In this document: positions 36,501 to 45,170 of the stretch, in pieces | Numbering within the stretch: position 1 is the stretch's first letter | How the letters are laid out: each line of letters begins with the position of its first letter | Assembly: GCF_002252625.1 (NCBI RefSeq) | Contig: NZ_NQKW01000009.1 | Coordinates: 1 to 64,000, forward strand | Reading direction: 5' to 3' | DNA length: 64,000 nt | DNA from: Synechococcus sp. 1G10 | GTDB lineage: Bacteria > Cyanobacteriota > Cyanobacteriia > PCC-6307 > Cyanobiaceae | Notes under the pieces: generated by a model | What the model saw: only the letters and a program-made list of their open reading frames with translations | Database searches by the model: none | What the model was told of the DNA's origin: nothing | Program-made: the position numbers and the translations under genes

Positions 36501-37407
36501 CAATGGGCCCGTCAGCCCGGAGCGGGGACCAGATGCCTGGGGTCCCCGCAGCGGACCGCTGGCGATGTTTCCCCGCGGCGCCGCTGCCGGTGATTGCCTG
36601 CACCGCATCCTGGAGCGGATCGATCACAGCCAGCCCGGCGACGACCCGCTCCACCGGACGCTGGTGGAGCGAGAGCTGGAGCGGGCTGGACTGGATCAAG
36701 AGCATGTCTCGGCCACCCTGAAGTTCCTCGAGCAGCTGCGTCACACACCGATGGGCGGGGCACTGGGGACTGTGTGTCTGGCCCAGCTGAATCCGCGGCG
36801 GCAGCTGCGCGAAATGCCCTTCGACCTGCCCCTGGCCCTGGGAGCGGAGACCTCAACTGGCCGTGCCCTGGTGCGCGCCCAGGGGTTGGCCGAGGTGTTC
36901 AGCCGGCATCCGGAGGGGTGCTTCAGCGGGGCTTACGCCCAACGGCTGGCGGAACTGAACGTGGCCAGCCGCGGGTTCCTCACCGGCTCGATCGATCTGG
37001 TCTTCACCGCACCGGGGCCGGATGGGCGGGAGCGCTGGTGGGTGGCCGACTGGAAAAGCAACTGGCTGGGACAGCGCGACCCCCAGGGCCAGCCCCTCGC
37101 CTGCGGCCCTCTCGACTACGGACGGGCCGAGATGGCAGCACTGATGGAAAGCCACCACTACCCGCTCCAGGCCCACCTCTATCTGGTGGCCCTGCACCGC
37201 TATCTGGGCTGGCGTCTGCCGGGCTACAACCCCCAGCGAGATCTCGGCGGTTACCTGTATGTGTTCCTGCGGGGCGTCCCCGGTGCCGTCAGCCCACCAC
37301 CGGGCCAGGCCATCGCGGAGCAGTCGGTGCCAGGGATGTTCGTGGAGCCTGCACCGCTGAATCGCCTCCTGGCCCTTGATGCTCTGCTGCGGGAAGGCCA
37401 GCGATGA
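33526..37407 (+). CDS. recB: Exodeoxyribonuclease V beta subunit RecB
   Basis: The 1293-residue helicase-nuclease has Walker A in EASAGTGKTFTLAHL (about residues 28-42), motif II DEFQDTDPLQW, VVTVHRSKGLEFPVV, and a C-terminal nuclease domain with GSIDLVF and VADWKSNWLG supplying the catalytic Asp, Asp and Lys. It degrades duplex ends and loads RecA. ATGA overlaps at both ends couple it to recC and recD. It is complete for the family. Confidence 0.97.
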   Translation: MSVAETHSAAAPGELAANGFPLDPGVHLIEASAGTGKTFTLAHLVLRLVGERQLSLRSLLVVTFTKAAAAELRDRIGRRLQQAQQLLQTPDPAGHGGLDQELKDWLGSIASEDYEQLRAQLLLALEELDAADITTIHGFCHRSLQRQALEAGLAPEVELEDDGALLQEQVVHDYWQQQVLPLPAHALRGLISRGVEIKGLQTLLATLEGDPTLASPDLPPGWDPEQPLPPQWLGQWESDWLRFQALWEQEGEELEQALCAAAAERKQAGIKSKGPYSAKPRLKRAQLLSAWLQAQPCPGSYAELLQDKTSWISDYFHPGPISQAAALAGPVLRLPRPRLLAAAAALVDAPAEAVLSHFCHWARAELARRRQRGGRMSYGDLLSSLDPGADGSQRPTLIEALSERYEAALIDEFQDTDPLQWRILQRVFAAGDARPRQLLVLVGDPKQAIYRFRGGDLDTYRAASRTAAASHRLMRNFRSSPPLLEALNRLMAPGLPRSALPVPPLRAARLDGGELLILPASQQPLQLLWLGNDRSAGEAPPSRSELESRTADRVAALVLDLLLSGWRMGEAELSRPLRPSDICLLVDRHQQAEDLREALERRGLPSRLLSQGDVFAGEGAALLQRLLDALAEPGSDARLRLLAASPLMGWSPRQLAAAGSQEWDRLSGQLARLAERLPSDGLLATLGQMLRSEELAQLSLQGRWLADLQQCAELVQERLHQQRLGAAASADWLRRRRLHPPETVPENQLPHSDAVTSAVGVVTVHRSKGLEFPVVICPYFWQGVNSASRRGNRRIGRRWTPEQASGPQLDVHLDQRWGPGQMAAEQEQAALAAERERLAYVALTRARDLLVLGFGPALDQGSNPLIPWLFSGHPLPPLGPNDDDVYTCRSDQEWLDLLDEAIQQRALPISLISGEPSQQNSVRWQAPAEAGELGTGPVPRWPLLSGWGRSSYSSWTHGAHGGPLAPEAMEEGRETDGIDRAATDATGPDPQANGPVSPERGPDAWGPRSGPLAMFPRGAAAGDCLHRILERIDHSQPGDDPLHRTLVERELERAGLDQEHVSATLKFLEQLRHTPMGGALGTVCLAQLNPRRQLREMPFDLPLALGAETSTGRALVRAQGLAEVFSRHPEGCFSGAYAQRLAELNVASRGFLTGSIDLVFTAPGPDGRERWWVADWKSNWLGQRDPQGQPLACGPLDYGRAEMAALMESHHYPLQAHLYLVALHRYLGWRLPGYNPQRDLGGYLYVFLRGVPGAVSPPPGQAIAEQSVPGMFVEPAPLNRLLALDALLREGQR

Positions 37408-39128
37408 CTCCACAGATGACTCAACAGCCGCCGACCCTCGGCCCCCTGGGGCCAGCCCTGGCTGAAGCCCTGCCCAGGCTCTACGGCATCAAGAGCGATC
37501 CATTGCTGGCTGAGCTGATCGTGGCTCTGAGTGCGGCCCTGGTGCGCGGTGAGTTGCACCTGCCCCTGGACGGAGCGGCCCCCGAGGGCATCGTCAGCGT
37601 GGAGCACTGGCCTGAAGGCCACCGCCAGGCCCTGGTGCGCTGCGGCTGGATCCAGAGCCCGCAGCAGCCTGAGCCGCCAGCTGACGACTCCCCGCCACCG
37701 CTGATGCTCAGCGAACGGGGTGTGGGCTGGCGGCGCTGGCTGTTGCTGCTGGAGAGCACGATGGCGGAACTGGAGCAGCGGGCCGCAGCCTGCGTGCAGC
37801 CGCCCCTGAGCTCAAAGCGCCTGCAGACCGCCGCGCAGCGGGCCCAGCGGCGGGGTGGCCTGGATTCCCATCAACAGGCGGCGGTGGTGGCCTTGCTCAG
37901 TCAGGGCCTGGTGCTGCTCGGAGGCGGACCCGGCACCGGCAAAACCAGCACGATCGTGCAGATGCTCGCAGCGGTGCTGGAGGAACGCCCTGGCTGGCGG
38001 CTGCACCTGGCGGCGCCCACCGGCAAAGCCGCCGCCCGCCTGCGCCAGGCCATCGCCGCCGGAGGATCCACTCTGCCGCCGGATCTGGCCACTCAGCTGA
38101 CGGCCAGTCCCTGCACCACCCTGCATCGCCTGCTTGAGAGCCGCGGCGAGGGGTTCGGACGCAACCGGGAGCGGCCCCTGGCACTGGATCTGCTGGTGGT
38201 GGATGAGGTGTCGATGCTGGATCTCCCCCTGATGGCCGCCCTGCTGGAGGCCTTGCCAGCCGAGGCCCAGCTGCTGCTGGTTGGGGATCCCGATCAGCTG
38301 GCCCCGGTGGGCCCAGGGGCGGTGCTGCAGGAACTGCAGCTCCCGGCCAGGCGCCAGGCTTTGGGGGACGCGTCGATTGAGCTGAGCACCACCTATCGCA
38401 ATGACGGGGCCCTGGCCCTGGCTGCCGGCCGGTTGCGGCGAGGAGACACCCCTGGATTTCTGCAACAGCTCAGCCTGCTTGAGGCCTCCGACAACCTCAG
38501 CTGGTGGCGCTGCGCATCAGGCCGATTACCCGCCGAGTTACTGGAGCGGCTCAGGGCCCATCAGCTGCAGCTGGCTCAGCTGGCCGCCCGCTGGAGTGGG
38601 GATCCAGAGGGCCTGACCCAGGAGCTGCTGGAAGAGGTGGAGCGCTGCGTGGTGCTGGCCCCCACCCGGCGCGGGCGCTGGGGCGTGGAATCCCTGAACC
38701 AGCGGCTGCTCGGAGCCGACTGGAGCCGGGGACCCGCCGGCTGGCCTCCGGGCACTCCCGTGCTGTGTGGGCGCAACCTGCCGGAGCAGGGCCTCGCCAA
38801 TGGCGATGTGGGGGTGGTGGTGATGGCGGAGGGCCAGCGCAGGCTGCTGTTCTGGGGAAGCCAGGATCCTGGCGAGGAAAGCAATGGCGGCAGCGGCGGT
38901 GCTGGCGAAAGATTGCGGCTGGTCCACCCCAGCCGCATGGCCGCGGCGGAGGCGGCTTTCGCGATCACCATCCACAAGTCGCAAGGCAGTCAGTACCAAC
39001 AGGTGCTGGTCCTGATGCCGGAGAGGGAAGGCCGCTGGGACCAGCGGCTTCTCTACACAGCATTGACAAGGGCCCGGCAGCAAGCGGTGCTGATCACCCC
39101 CGAAGGCCAGGGGTGGCTGCCCGCCTGA
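37404..39128 (+). CDS. recD: Exodeoxyribonuclease V alpha subunit RecD
   Basis: The 574-residue 5'-3' helicase has Walker A GGGPGTGKTSTIVQML (about residues 172-187), VVDEVSMLDLPLMAALL, and the UvrD-like C-terminal AFAITIHKSQGSQY. The N-terminal region is less conserved, as usual. The start overlaps the recB stop in ATGA. It completes a RecBCD complex in one operon. Confidence 0.96.
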   Translation: MTPQMTQQPPTLGPLGPALAEALPRLYGIKSDPLLAELIVALSAALVRGELHLPLDGAAPEGIVSVEHWPEGHRQALVRCGWIQSPQQPEPPADDSPPPLMLSERGVGWRRWLLLLESTMAELEQRAAACVQPPLSSKRLQTAAQRAQRRGGLDSHQQAAVVALLSQGLVLLGGGPGTGKTSTIVQMLAAVLEERPGWRLHLAAPTGKAAARLRQAIAAGGSTLPPDLATQLTASPCTTLHRLLESRGEGFGRNRERPLALDLLVVDEVSMLDLPLMAALLEALPAEAQLLLVGDPDQLAPVGPGAVLQELQLPARRQALGDASIELSTTYRNDGALALAAGRLRRGDTPGFLQQLSLLEASDNLSWWRCASGRLPAELLERLRAHQLQLAQLAARWSGDPEGLTQELLEEVERCVVLAPTRRGRWGVESLNQRLLGADWSRGPAGWPPGTPVLCGRNLPEQGLANGDVGVVVMAEGQRRLLFWGSQDPGEESNGGSGGAGERLRLVHPSRMAAAEAAFAITIHKSQGSQYQQVLVLMPEREGRWDQRLLYTALTRARQQAVLITPEGQGWLPA

Positions 39129-39144
39129 TGACTGCCGCACAGAC

Positions 39145-41313
39145 TCAGCGGACGAAGAGCATCTCCTGGTAAGTGGGCAGCGGCCAGGTTTTGTCATCCA
39201 CCAGGGTCTCCAGTCCGTCGACAGCCTCACGGATCTTGTGCATCAGTGGCAGCAGGGTGTCAGCGCAGTGGCGCATGTGGTCCACGGGGCCGTGGGGTGG
39301 ATTCTTGACGGCCGCCTCCAGTGCCGTGCAGTTGGCCAGGAGCTCCTGGTTGAGGCTGGCGATACGGCCAGCCATGGCGCGATCGGGAGGTAGGCCCAGA
39401 TCTTCCTGGTAGCGCAGGGAATTGGCCAGACCGCCGAGATAGTCCATGACCGCGGGATAAATCTGGGTGCGGGCGATCTGAAGGGCCAGCTTGGCCTCCA
39501 CTTCCACCGCAAGCACGTACTGCTCCGCATACACCTCAAAGCGGCTCTGCAGTTCCACCGGGGTGAGCACCCCCGTGCGCGCGAACAGGTCCTTGACGTT
39601 GTCCCTCTCGAGCACGAGCAGGGCATCGGCGGTGGTGGGCAGGTTCTCCAGGCCCCGCTCGTTGACGGCCATCTGGTGCCACTCGCTGGAGTAACCGTCT
39701 CCGCCGAAGACGACATCACCGTGCTGCTCCATGATCACCTTGAGCACAGCCGTGGCGGCGTCCTGGAGGCTGGCTCCGGCAGCCATCTTCGCCTCCATCT
39801 CATCACAGATGTATTGGAGCGAGTCCGCCATCATCGTGTTCATGGCCACAAGCGGGCCAGCCACAGACTGGTTCGAGCCCACAGCCCTGAACTCGAAGCG
39901 GTTGCCGGTGAAGGCAAAGGGGGAGGTGCGGTTGCGATCACCTGGATCCTTGGGGAACTCCGGCAGGGTGTCGACACCCAGCTGCATCAGGCCACCGTGA
40001 TCGGTGCTGCCCAGGTTGCCGTTCTTGATCATCGTGTACACCTCTTCCAGCTGGCTGCCGAGGTACACGGAGATGATCGCCGGAGGTGCTTCGTTGGCGC
40101 CCAGGCGGTGATCGTTGCCGGCCGTGGCCACAACGGCACGCAGCAGCGGCCCGTAGAGATGGACGCCACGGATCACAGCTCCGCAGAACAGCAGGAACTG
40201 CATGTTCTCCTCGGGGCTGCTGCCTGGATCCAGCAGGTTGCCCTGGGTGGAGTTACCCACCGACCAGTTCACGTGCTTCCCGGAGCCGTTGATGCCCTCG
40301 AAGGGCTTCTCATGCAGCAGGCAATTCATGCCGTGCTTGCGAGCCGTGTTCTTGAGCAGCGTCATGGTGAGCTGCTGGTGATCGGTGGCCACGTTGGCCG
40401 CCTCGAAGAAGGGAGCGATCTCGAACTGGCCGGGCGCCACTTCGTTGTGACGGGTCTTGGCGGGAATGCCCAGTCGGTACATCTGGTATTCCACGTCCTG
40501 CATGAAGACCTGGACCCGCTGGGGGATGGCACCGAAATAGTGGTCGTCGAACTGCTGGCCCTTGGGCGAGGGATTGCCGAAGAGGGTGCGGCCTGTAAGT
40601 AGCAGGTCGGGGCGCAGGCTCACGAAAGCGCTGTCCACCAGGAAGTACTCCTGCTCAGCCCCGCAGCTGGAGTTCACCGGGGCAACTTCGGTGTTGCCTA
40701 GGAGCTTCAGCAGACGCTGGGCCTGCTTGTTCATGGCCGCGTTGGAGCGCAGCAGAGGCGTTTTCTTGTCGAGGGCCTCGCCTGTCCACGAGACGAACAC
40801 CGTGGGGATGCAGAGGGTGACGCCGTTGGGCGTCGACATCAGGAAGGCCGGGCTGGTGATGTCCCAGGCGGTGTAGCCGCGAGCCTCGAAGGTGGAGCGG
40901 ATGCCGCCGTTGGGGAATGAGGAACCATCAGGTTCACCCTGGACCAGCACCTTGCCGGTGAATTCGCAGATGGCTGAGCCGTCGCTCTGGGTGGAGATGA
41001 AGCCGTCGTGCTTCTCGGCGGTGGAATTGGTGAGCGGGTAGAAGACGTGTGCGTAATAGAGGGCACCGCGGCCGACGGCCCAGTCCTTCATCGCCTGAGC
41101 CACCACGTTGGCAACGGTGACGTCGAGCTTGCCGCCCTGCTGAATGGTTTTCTGAACCGACTTGAAGATGTCCTTGGGCAAGGACGACTTCATCTTGGAG
41201 AGGTTGAAGACGTCAACGGCCCAGATCTCATCAAGGGAGGAGATGGGGGCGGTGACCGCCGCTGGGCGTTCCTGGGTGCGCTGAATGGCGGCGAGACGGT
41301 TGGGGCTGGGCAT
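39145..41313 (-). CDS. glnN: Type III glutamine synthetase GlnN
   Basis: The 722-residue enzyme makes glutamine from glutamate, ammonia and ATP. Its length and blocks ([73 protein letters not shown]) are those of the GSIII class, distinct from the ~470-residue GlnA. In cyanobacteria GlnN is usually nitrogen-regulated by NtcA. I looked for a GTA-N8-TAC box upstream and found only a poor one (see rejected). Confidence 0.96.
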   Translation of the reverse strand: MPSPNRLAAIQRTQERPAAVTAPISSLDEIWAVDVFNLSKMKSSLPKDIFKSVQKTIQQGGKLDVTVANVVAQAMKDWAVGRGALYYAHVFYPLTNSTAEKHDGFISTQSDGSAICEFTGKVLVQGEPDGSSFPNGGIRSTFEARGYTAWDITSPAFLMSTPNGVTLCIPTVFVSWTGEALDKKTPLLRSNAAMNKQAQRLLKLLGNTEVAPVNSSCGAEQEYFLVDSAFVSLRPDLLLTGRTLFGNPSPKGQQFDDHYFGAIPQRVQVFMQDVEYQMYRLGIPAKTRHNEVAPGQFEIAPFFEAANVATDHQQLTMTLLKNTARKHGMNCLLHEKPFEGINGSGKHVNWSVGNSTQGNLLDPGSSPEENMQFLLFCGAVIRGVHLYGPLLRAVVATAGNDHRLGANEAPPAIISVYLGSQLEEVYTMIKNGNLGSTDHGGLMQLGVDTLPEFPKDPGDRNRTSPFAFTGNRFEFRAVGSNQSVAGPLVAMNTMMADSLQYICDEMEAKMAAGASLQDAATAVLKVIMEQHGDVVFGGDGYSSEWHQMAVNERGLENLPTTADALLVLERDNVKDLFARTGVLTPVELQSRFEVYAEQYVLAVEVEAKLALQIARTQIYPAVMDYLGGLANSLRYQEDLGLPPDRAMAGRIASLNQELLANCTALEAAVKNPPHGPVDHMRHCADTLLPLMHKIREAVDGLETLVDDKTWPLPTYQEMLFVR

Positions 41314-41482
41314 GAAGAACCGTGTTTCTGGCTGCCATCCAAGTAGGCAGGCATCCCCTTAGATGAAGCCGTTGCTACAGAGGCGCCGAGCGTCTGTTGC
41401 TGCGGAGCATTGAGCCAGGCGGCTCGGCACTGACACCCCCGCCGCCATGAGACAGACTGGAAGAGTCCCCAGCCCGGCCCGG

Positions 41483-41704
41483 ATGATCCGCTACTACCTT
41501 CTGTTGCCGGGACCCCAAGGCGAGGAGCCGACGCTGGGCCGGATGCTGGATGACCGCAGCGAAGCCTGCTTCGACGCCAGCACCACCCCACCCACTTGGC
41601 AGGGCTGCACCAACCAGATTCAGCGCCGTCTGCACGCCCACGACAAGATCGCCGAAATCAGCCAGGCAAGAGCTCAGGCCTGGAAACCAGCCGCCTTCGG
41701 CTGA
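41483..41704 (+). CDS. Small hypothetical protein
   Basis: From ATG 41483 the product has 73 residues and begins MIRYYLLLPGPQGEEPTLGR, soluble with a helical C-terminus (KIAEISQARAQAW). It lies 6 bases upstream of the cupin gene and is probably co-transcribed. A start at 41447 is possible. No family recognised. Confidence 0.55.
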   Translation: MIRYYLLLPGPQGEEPTLGRMLDDRSEACFDASTTPPTWQGCTNQIQRRLHAHDKIAEISQARAQAWKPAAFG

Positions 41705-41710
41705 TCATCC

Positions 41711-42106
41711 ATGACCGAATCCGGCGCAGGTGGCGTGATCCGCAGTGAACGCCCCTGGGGCTGGTTCGAAACCATCGCCACTGCGCAGGGTTACCTGATC
41801 AAGCGACTGTGGCTGAACCCCTCCAGCCGCATCAGCCTTCAACGCCATCACCACCGCAGCGAGCACTGGGTGGTTGTGGAAGGCAACGGAATCCTGGAAT
41901 GCGATGGCGCTCAGCTGAACGCAGCTCCGGGTGTCACCCTGACGATCCCCACCCTGGCCATGCACCGTGCCAGCGCCGGAGACCTGGGGCTGATGATCGT
42001 GGAAGTGCAACGGGGCGACGACCTCACTGACGAGGACATCGAGCGCTTCGCCGACGACTACGGGCGATCGGCTGATCTGCTGGTGGACCACCCGCCTCAA
42101 AGCTGA
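41711..42106 (+). CDS. Cupin protein, type II mannose-6-phosphate isomerase-like
   Basis: The 131-residue product is a single cupin domain: RPWGWFETIATAQGYLIKRL, SLQRHHHRSEHWVVVEGNGI with the metal-binding His/Glu set, and a final VQRGDDLTDEDIERFADDYG. It resembles the C-terminal isomerase domain of mannose-1-phosphate guanylyltransferase proteins. It may interconvert mannose and fructose 6-phosphate. Confidence 0.88.
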   Translation: MTESGAGGVIRSERPWGWFETIATAQGYLIKRLWLNPSSRISLQRHHHRSEHWVVVEGNGILECDGAQLNAAPGVTLTIPTLAMHRASAGDLGLMIVEVQRGDDLTDEDIERFADDYGRSADLLVDHPPQS

Positions 42107-42117
42107 GCATCAACGGG

Positions 42118-42249
42118 TGGTGTTACGATGACTACTCACCCTTTGATAAAGGGCAAGGCAGTCTTTTTTCAGGCCATGTGGCCGCGAGATACGGGTACCT
42201 GCCGGCCTGCGTTGAAGGAACTCCCAGGCCAAGGCCCCATCAACTCACC
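42118..42249 (+). promoter_or_regulatory. Structured 5' leader with short upstream frame before the DeaD-type helicase gene
   Basis: The leader has a perfect hairpin CCCTTT-GAT-AAAGGG at 42139-42153, a T6 run at 42164-42169 and GGCCATGTGGCC at 42172-42183, whose two halves can pair. ATG 42175 inside it opens a 25-codon frame (MWPRDTGTCRPALKELPG at the start). Its stop TGA overlaps GTG 42250 of the helicase in GTGA. Hairpin plus T run resembles an attenuator; translation coupling is also possible. Confidence 0.5.
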
Positions 42250-44193
42250 GTGACCCAGTCCTACGCGAGCGAGAGCTTTGCGTGCTCGATCGACCTGAGC
42301 AACAATCCCGCCCAATCCCCAATCCAACCCATCGCGAGCGATCCCATCACAACCACCCCTTCCATCCAGCCCAGCCAACTCTCCAGCTGCGTCGATCTGA
42401 GTGCCCTTGAGGGGCAACCGTCGGCCGAAGCCACTGCCGTCGAATCAACCTTGATCGGCCCGCTCGATCAACCCGGCGAAGCTGCTGAGGAGGCACCGGC
42501 CACTGGTGGATTCGCAGGGTTTGGTCTGGGAGCTGAGCTTCTGAGTGCCATCGCCGAGTGCGGCTACAGCACCCCGTCTCCCATTCAGAAGGCCGCGATT
42601 CCCGAGCTGATGCTCGGCCGCGACCTAGTGGGCCAGGCCCAGACCGGCACCGGCAAGACCGCAGCTTTCGCCCTGCCTCTGCTGGCGCGTCTCGATCCCC
42701 AGCAGCGCACCCCTCAGGTGCTGGTGCTCACACCCACCCGTGAACTGGCGCTTCAGGTGGCAGAAGCCTTCAACGGTTACTCCGCCAAGCTCCCCCAGGT
42801 ACGGGTGCTGCCGATCTACGGCGGTGCTGATTTCCGTGACCAGATCGTTCGCCTCAAGCGGGGCGTGCAGATCGTGGTGGGCACCCCGGGGAGGGTGATG
42901 GACCACATGCGCCAGGGAACACTGGATCTCTCCGGACTGCGCTGCCTGGTGCTCGATGAGGCCGACGAAATGCTGCGCATGGGCTTCATCGATGACGTCG
43001 AGTGGGTGCTTGAACAACTGCCTGAGCAGCGGCAGGTTGTGCTCTTCTCAGCCACCATGCCTTCTGAGATCCGCAGGCTCTCGCGTAAGTATCTGCAGAA
43101 CCCTGCTGAAGTCACCATCCAGCAGAAAGGTGCAGAAAACAGCACCATCCGCCAGCGCCATCTGGTGGTCCACGGTGCCCAGAAGCTGGAGGCCCTGACG
43201 CGAGTGCTGGAGGCCGAGAGCAGCGAAGGGGTGATCATCTTCGCCCGCACCAAAGCAATCACCCTCACCGTCTCCGAGGCCCTCGAGCAACAGGGTTACG
43301 ACGTGGCCGTGCTCAACGGCGATGTGCCTCAGAACCAGCGGGAGCGCACGGTGGAGCGACTGCGCAGCGGTCAGGTGAACGTGCTCGTGGCCACCGACGT
43401 GGCCGCCCGGGGGCTGGATGTGGATCGGATCACTCTGGTGATCAACTACGACATCCCCTTTGACAGCGAAGCTTATGTCCACCGCATCGGCCGCACCGGC
43501 CGTGCGGGCCGCAAAGGGGACGCGATCCTCTTCCTCACCCCCCGGGAGCGCCGTTTCCTGGGCGGACTGGAGCGGGCCGTGGGCAAAGCCATCACCCCGA
43601 TGGAAGTGCCCACCAACTCCGACATCAACCAGAGCCGGCTCGATCGCCTGCGCGAGCGCCTTACCGCGCTGGTCGGAACACCTCGCTCCGAGGAGCAGGA
43701 ACTGGCCCTGCTCAGCGAAATCCTGCAGCGGGTGGGCAACGAGATCAGCGCCACCCCCGAGCAACTGGCCTTGGCCGCCCTCCAACTTGCCGTGGGCGAC
43801 CGCCCCTTGCTGGTGCAAGGCACCGAAACCTGGCGCCAACCCGCCCCCAGCCGGGAACGTCAGCGCAGCGGCGACGACGACCGCCGCGGCGGAGATCGCC
43901 GCTCACCATCCCGTGCTGGCGGCAGCCGCCTGGAAGCCTCCACACCTCCTGATGCCGACATGGAAAGGTTCCGGATTGAGGTGGGCTGGCAAGACAGGGT
44001 CAAGCCCGGCAACATTGTCGGTGCCATCGCCAACGAAGCCGGCCTGAACGGACGCAGCATCGGACGCATCCAGATCTTCGACACGCACAGCACTGTGGAT
44101 CTTCCCAGTGGGATGCCCGAAGATGTTTTCAAGGCTCTGCGCTGCCTGCGTGTGATGAACAAAGAGCTTCAGATCACCCGGCACAACGCCTGA
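42250..44193 (+). CDS. DeaD/CsdA-like DEAD-box RNA helicase
   Basis: The product has 647 residues from GTG 42250 (671 from GTG 42178). A low-complexity N-terminus is followed by the Q motif [39 protein letters not shown], the [13 protein letters not shown] block and a C-terminal DbpA-like RNA-binding domain (GWQDRVKPGNIVGAIANEAG). Cyanobacterial relatives (CrhR type) respond to cold and redox. The GTG at 42250 is preferred since an upstream short frame ends on it. Confidence 0.92.
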   Translation: MTQSYASESFACSIDLSNNPAQSPIQPIASDPITTTPSIQPSQLSSCVDLSALEGQPSAEATAVESTLIGPLDQPGEAAEEAPATGGFAGFGLGAELLSAIAECGYSTPSPIQKAAIPELMLGRDLVGQAQTGTGKTAAFALPLLARLDPQQRTPQVLVLTPTRELALQVAEAFNGYSAKLPQVRVLPIYGGADFRDQIVRLKRGVQIVVGTPGRVMDHMRQGTLDLSGLRCLVLDEADEMLRMGFIDDVEWVLEQLPEQRQVVLFSATMPSEIRRLSRKYLQNPAEVTIQQKGAENSTIRQRHLVVHGAQKLEALTRVLEAESSEGVIIFARTKAITLTVSEALEQQGYDVAVLNGDVPQNQRERTVERLRSGQVNVLVATDVAARGLDVDRITLVINYDIPFDSEAYVHRIGRTGRAGRKGDAILFLTPRERRFLGGLERAVGKAITPMEVPTNSDINQSRLDRLRERLTALVGTPRSEEQELALLSEILQRVGNEISATPEQLALAALQLAVGDRPLLVQGTETWRQPAPSRERQRSGDDDRRGGDRRSPSRAGGSRLEASTPPDADMERFRIEVGWQDRVKPGNIVGAIANEAGLNGRSIGRIQIFDTHSTVDLPSGMPEDVFKALRCLRVMNKELQITRHNA

Positions 44194-44235
44194 GTCAGGC
44201 CTGCACGCCGATCCGGCGCTCTCTTCAGCTCCTCC

Positions 44236-44595
44236 ATGTCCTCAATCTCCAGCACAGCGGCGAACGGCCAGCGCACTTTCTCCATCCCCATCGGGATGAT
44301 CTCGCGTCTGGCCAGCCTCGCTCTCGTAGGTCTGGCCGATCTCATGCTTGCGGGAGCCGTGGAGGCCGAGGCGCTGCTCAAGGCCTCGGCCAGTTCAGGC
44401 CAGAGGGATGAGCACGTCAGCAAGTTCTGTCTTGCCACCGTCAGTGCTGCCTTTCAGGCCGCACGCAAAGTTCCCCCGCCGGGGCTTGGCACTTTCGCCT
44501 GCTCCTGTTTCGTGGATCAGGTGAACCAGGGTGCTGGCCTTGATGTGGCCCAGAGCACCTGCCGCCAGCGGACCATGGCTCGCTACAGCCTCTGA
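44236..44595 (+). CDS. Secreted cysteine-containing hypothetical protein
   Basis: The 119-residue product has a long basic N-terminus and a hydrophobic segment (ISRLASLALVGLADLMLAGAV) that looks like a signal peptide. The mature part has cysteines in SKFCLATVSAAF, GTFACSCFVDQV and QSTCRQRT. It is similar in style to the other secreted Cys proteins at 16819 and 18867 but not obviously homologous. Confidence 0.55.
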   Translation: MSSISSTAANGQRTFSIPIGMISRLASLALVGLADLMLAGAVEAEALLKASASSGQRDEHVSKFCLATVSAAFQAARKVPPPGLGTFACSCFVDQVNQGAGLDVAQSTCRQRTMARYSL

Positions 44596-44635
44596 GCTCC
44601 GGTCCAGATCCAGCCTCAGGAATCAGGTTCCAGTC

Positions 44636-44866
44636 TCAGGAGCACAGACCGGTGACATCATCGGTACCCATGACACTCACCTGCCGCAGGGAGAGCTTCT
44701 CAATGGCGCCGATCAGACTGAGTTGAACCTCCGGGGTCTCGCAGAGCACCAGGGTCTGCAGGAGATCGAAGCGATCTTGATGAGCGAGCTCACCGTCCTC
44801 ACACCAGGCGAGGCTCCAGGGAATGGGGGCAGCCATTGCTTCGGGATCATTTCGTCTTGGTTTCAT
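44636..44866 (-). CDS. Small conserved-looking hypothetical protein
   Basis: The 76-residue soluble product contains WSLAWCEDGELAHQDRFDLL and VQLSLIGAIEKLSLRQVSVM. ATG 44866 is the first start; ATG 44836 is an alternative. It converges with the secreted protein gene. Function unknown. Confidence 0.55.
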   Translation of the reverse strand: MKPRRNDPEAMAAPIPWSLAWCEDGELAHQDRFDLLQTLVLCETPEVQLSLIGAIEKLSLRQVSVMGTDDVTGLCS

Positions 44867-45170
44867 GACATTGGGTCATCCCGCCATGGTCGCCTCCATC
44901 CCTTGGATTTGCTTCCACTTCACTTCACGCTTCGCCATCAATCCCTGATCGCTCCTCGCCAAGCCAAAGGGCCTGTGGCGCAAGCGTCACACCGTGTCCT
45001 GGATCACAGCACAGCAATGGAGACAGCGTCTGTGCGTGTCTCACCCCTGTATCATCACCGCCCCTTCGAGGCTTCAAGGCCACTCCACAGCTCCGTGGGA
45101 CCCGAGCCGCTTCAGAGTGGCAGTCTTGAAAAAGCCAAAGCATTGACGTCGGCAAGTCCCGCCTGAGTTC
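44867..45170 (+). other. 304-base region before the ABC transporter gene
   Basis: This should hold the promoters of the divergent small gene and the ABC transporter gene. A 49-codon plus-strand frame from ATG 45017 (METASVRVSPLYHHRPFE) ends at TGA 45164-45166, just before the ABC start, but it has no recognisable family and no clear ribosome-binding site. I see no repeat or strong hairpin. Confidence 0.3.

Noticed and set aside
39676-40602. 308-codon plus-strand frame inside glnN
   Set aside because: It lies wholly opposite glnN and has Gly/His/Val-rich shadow composition. GlnN motifs on the other strand are intact.
41314-41482. Possible NtcA box upstream of glnN
   Set aside because: The best match on the minus strand is GTA-N8-TTC, which breaks the GTA-N8-TAC consensus. 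No paired -10 box at the usual spacing was clear.
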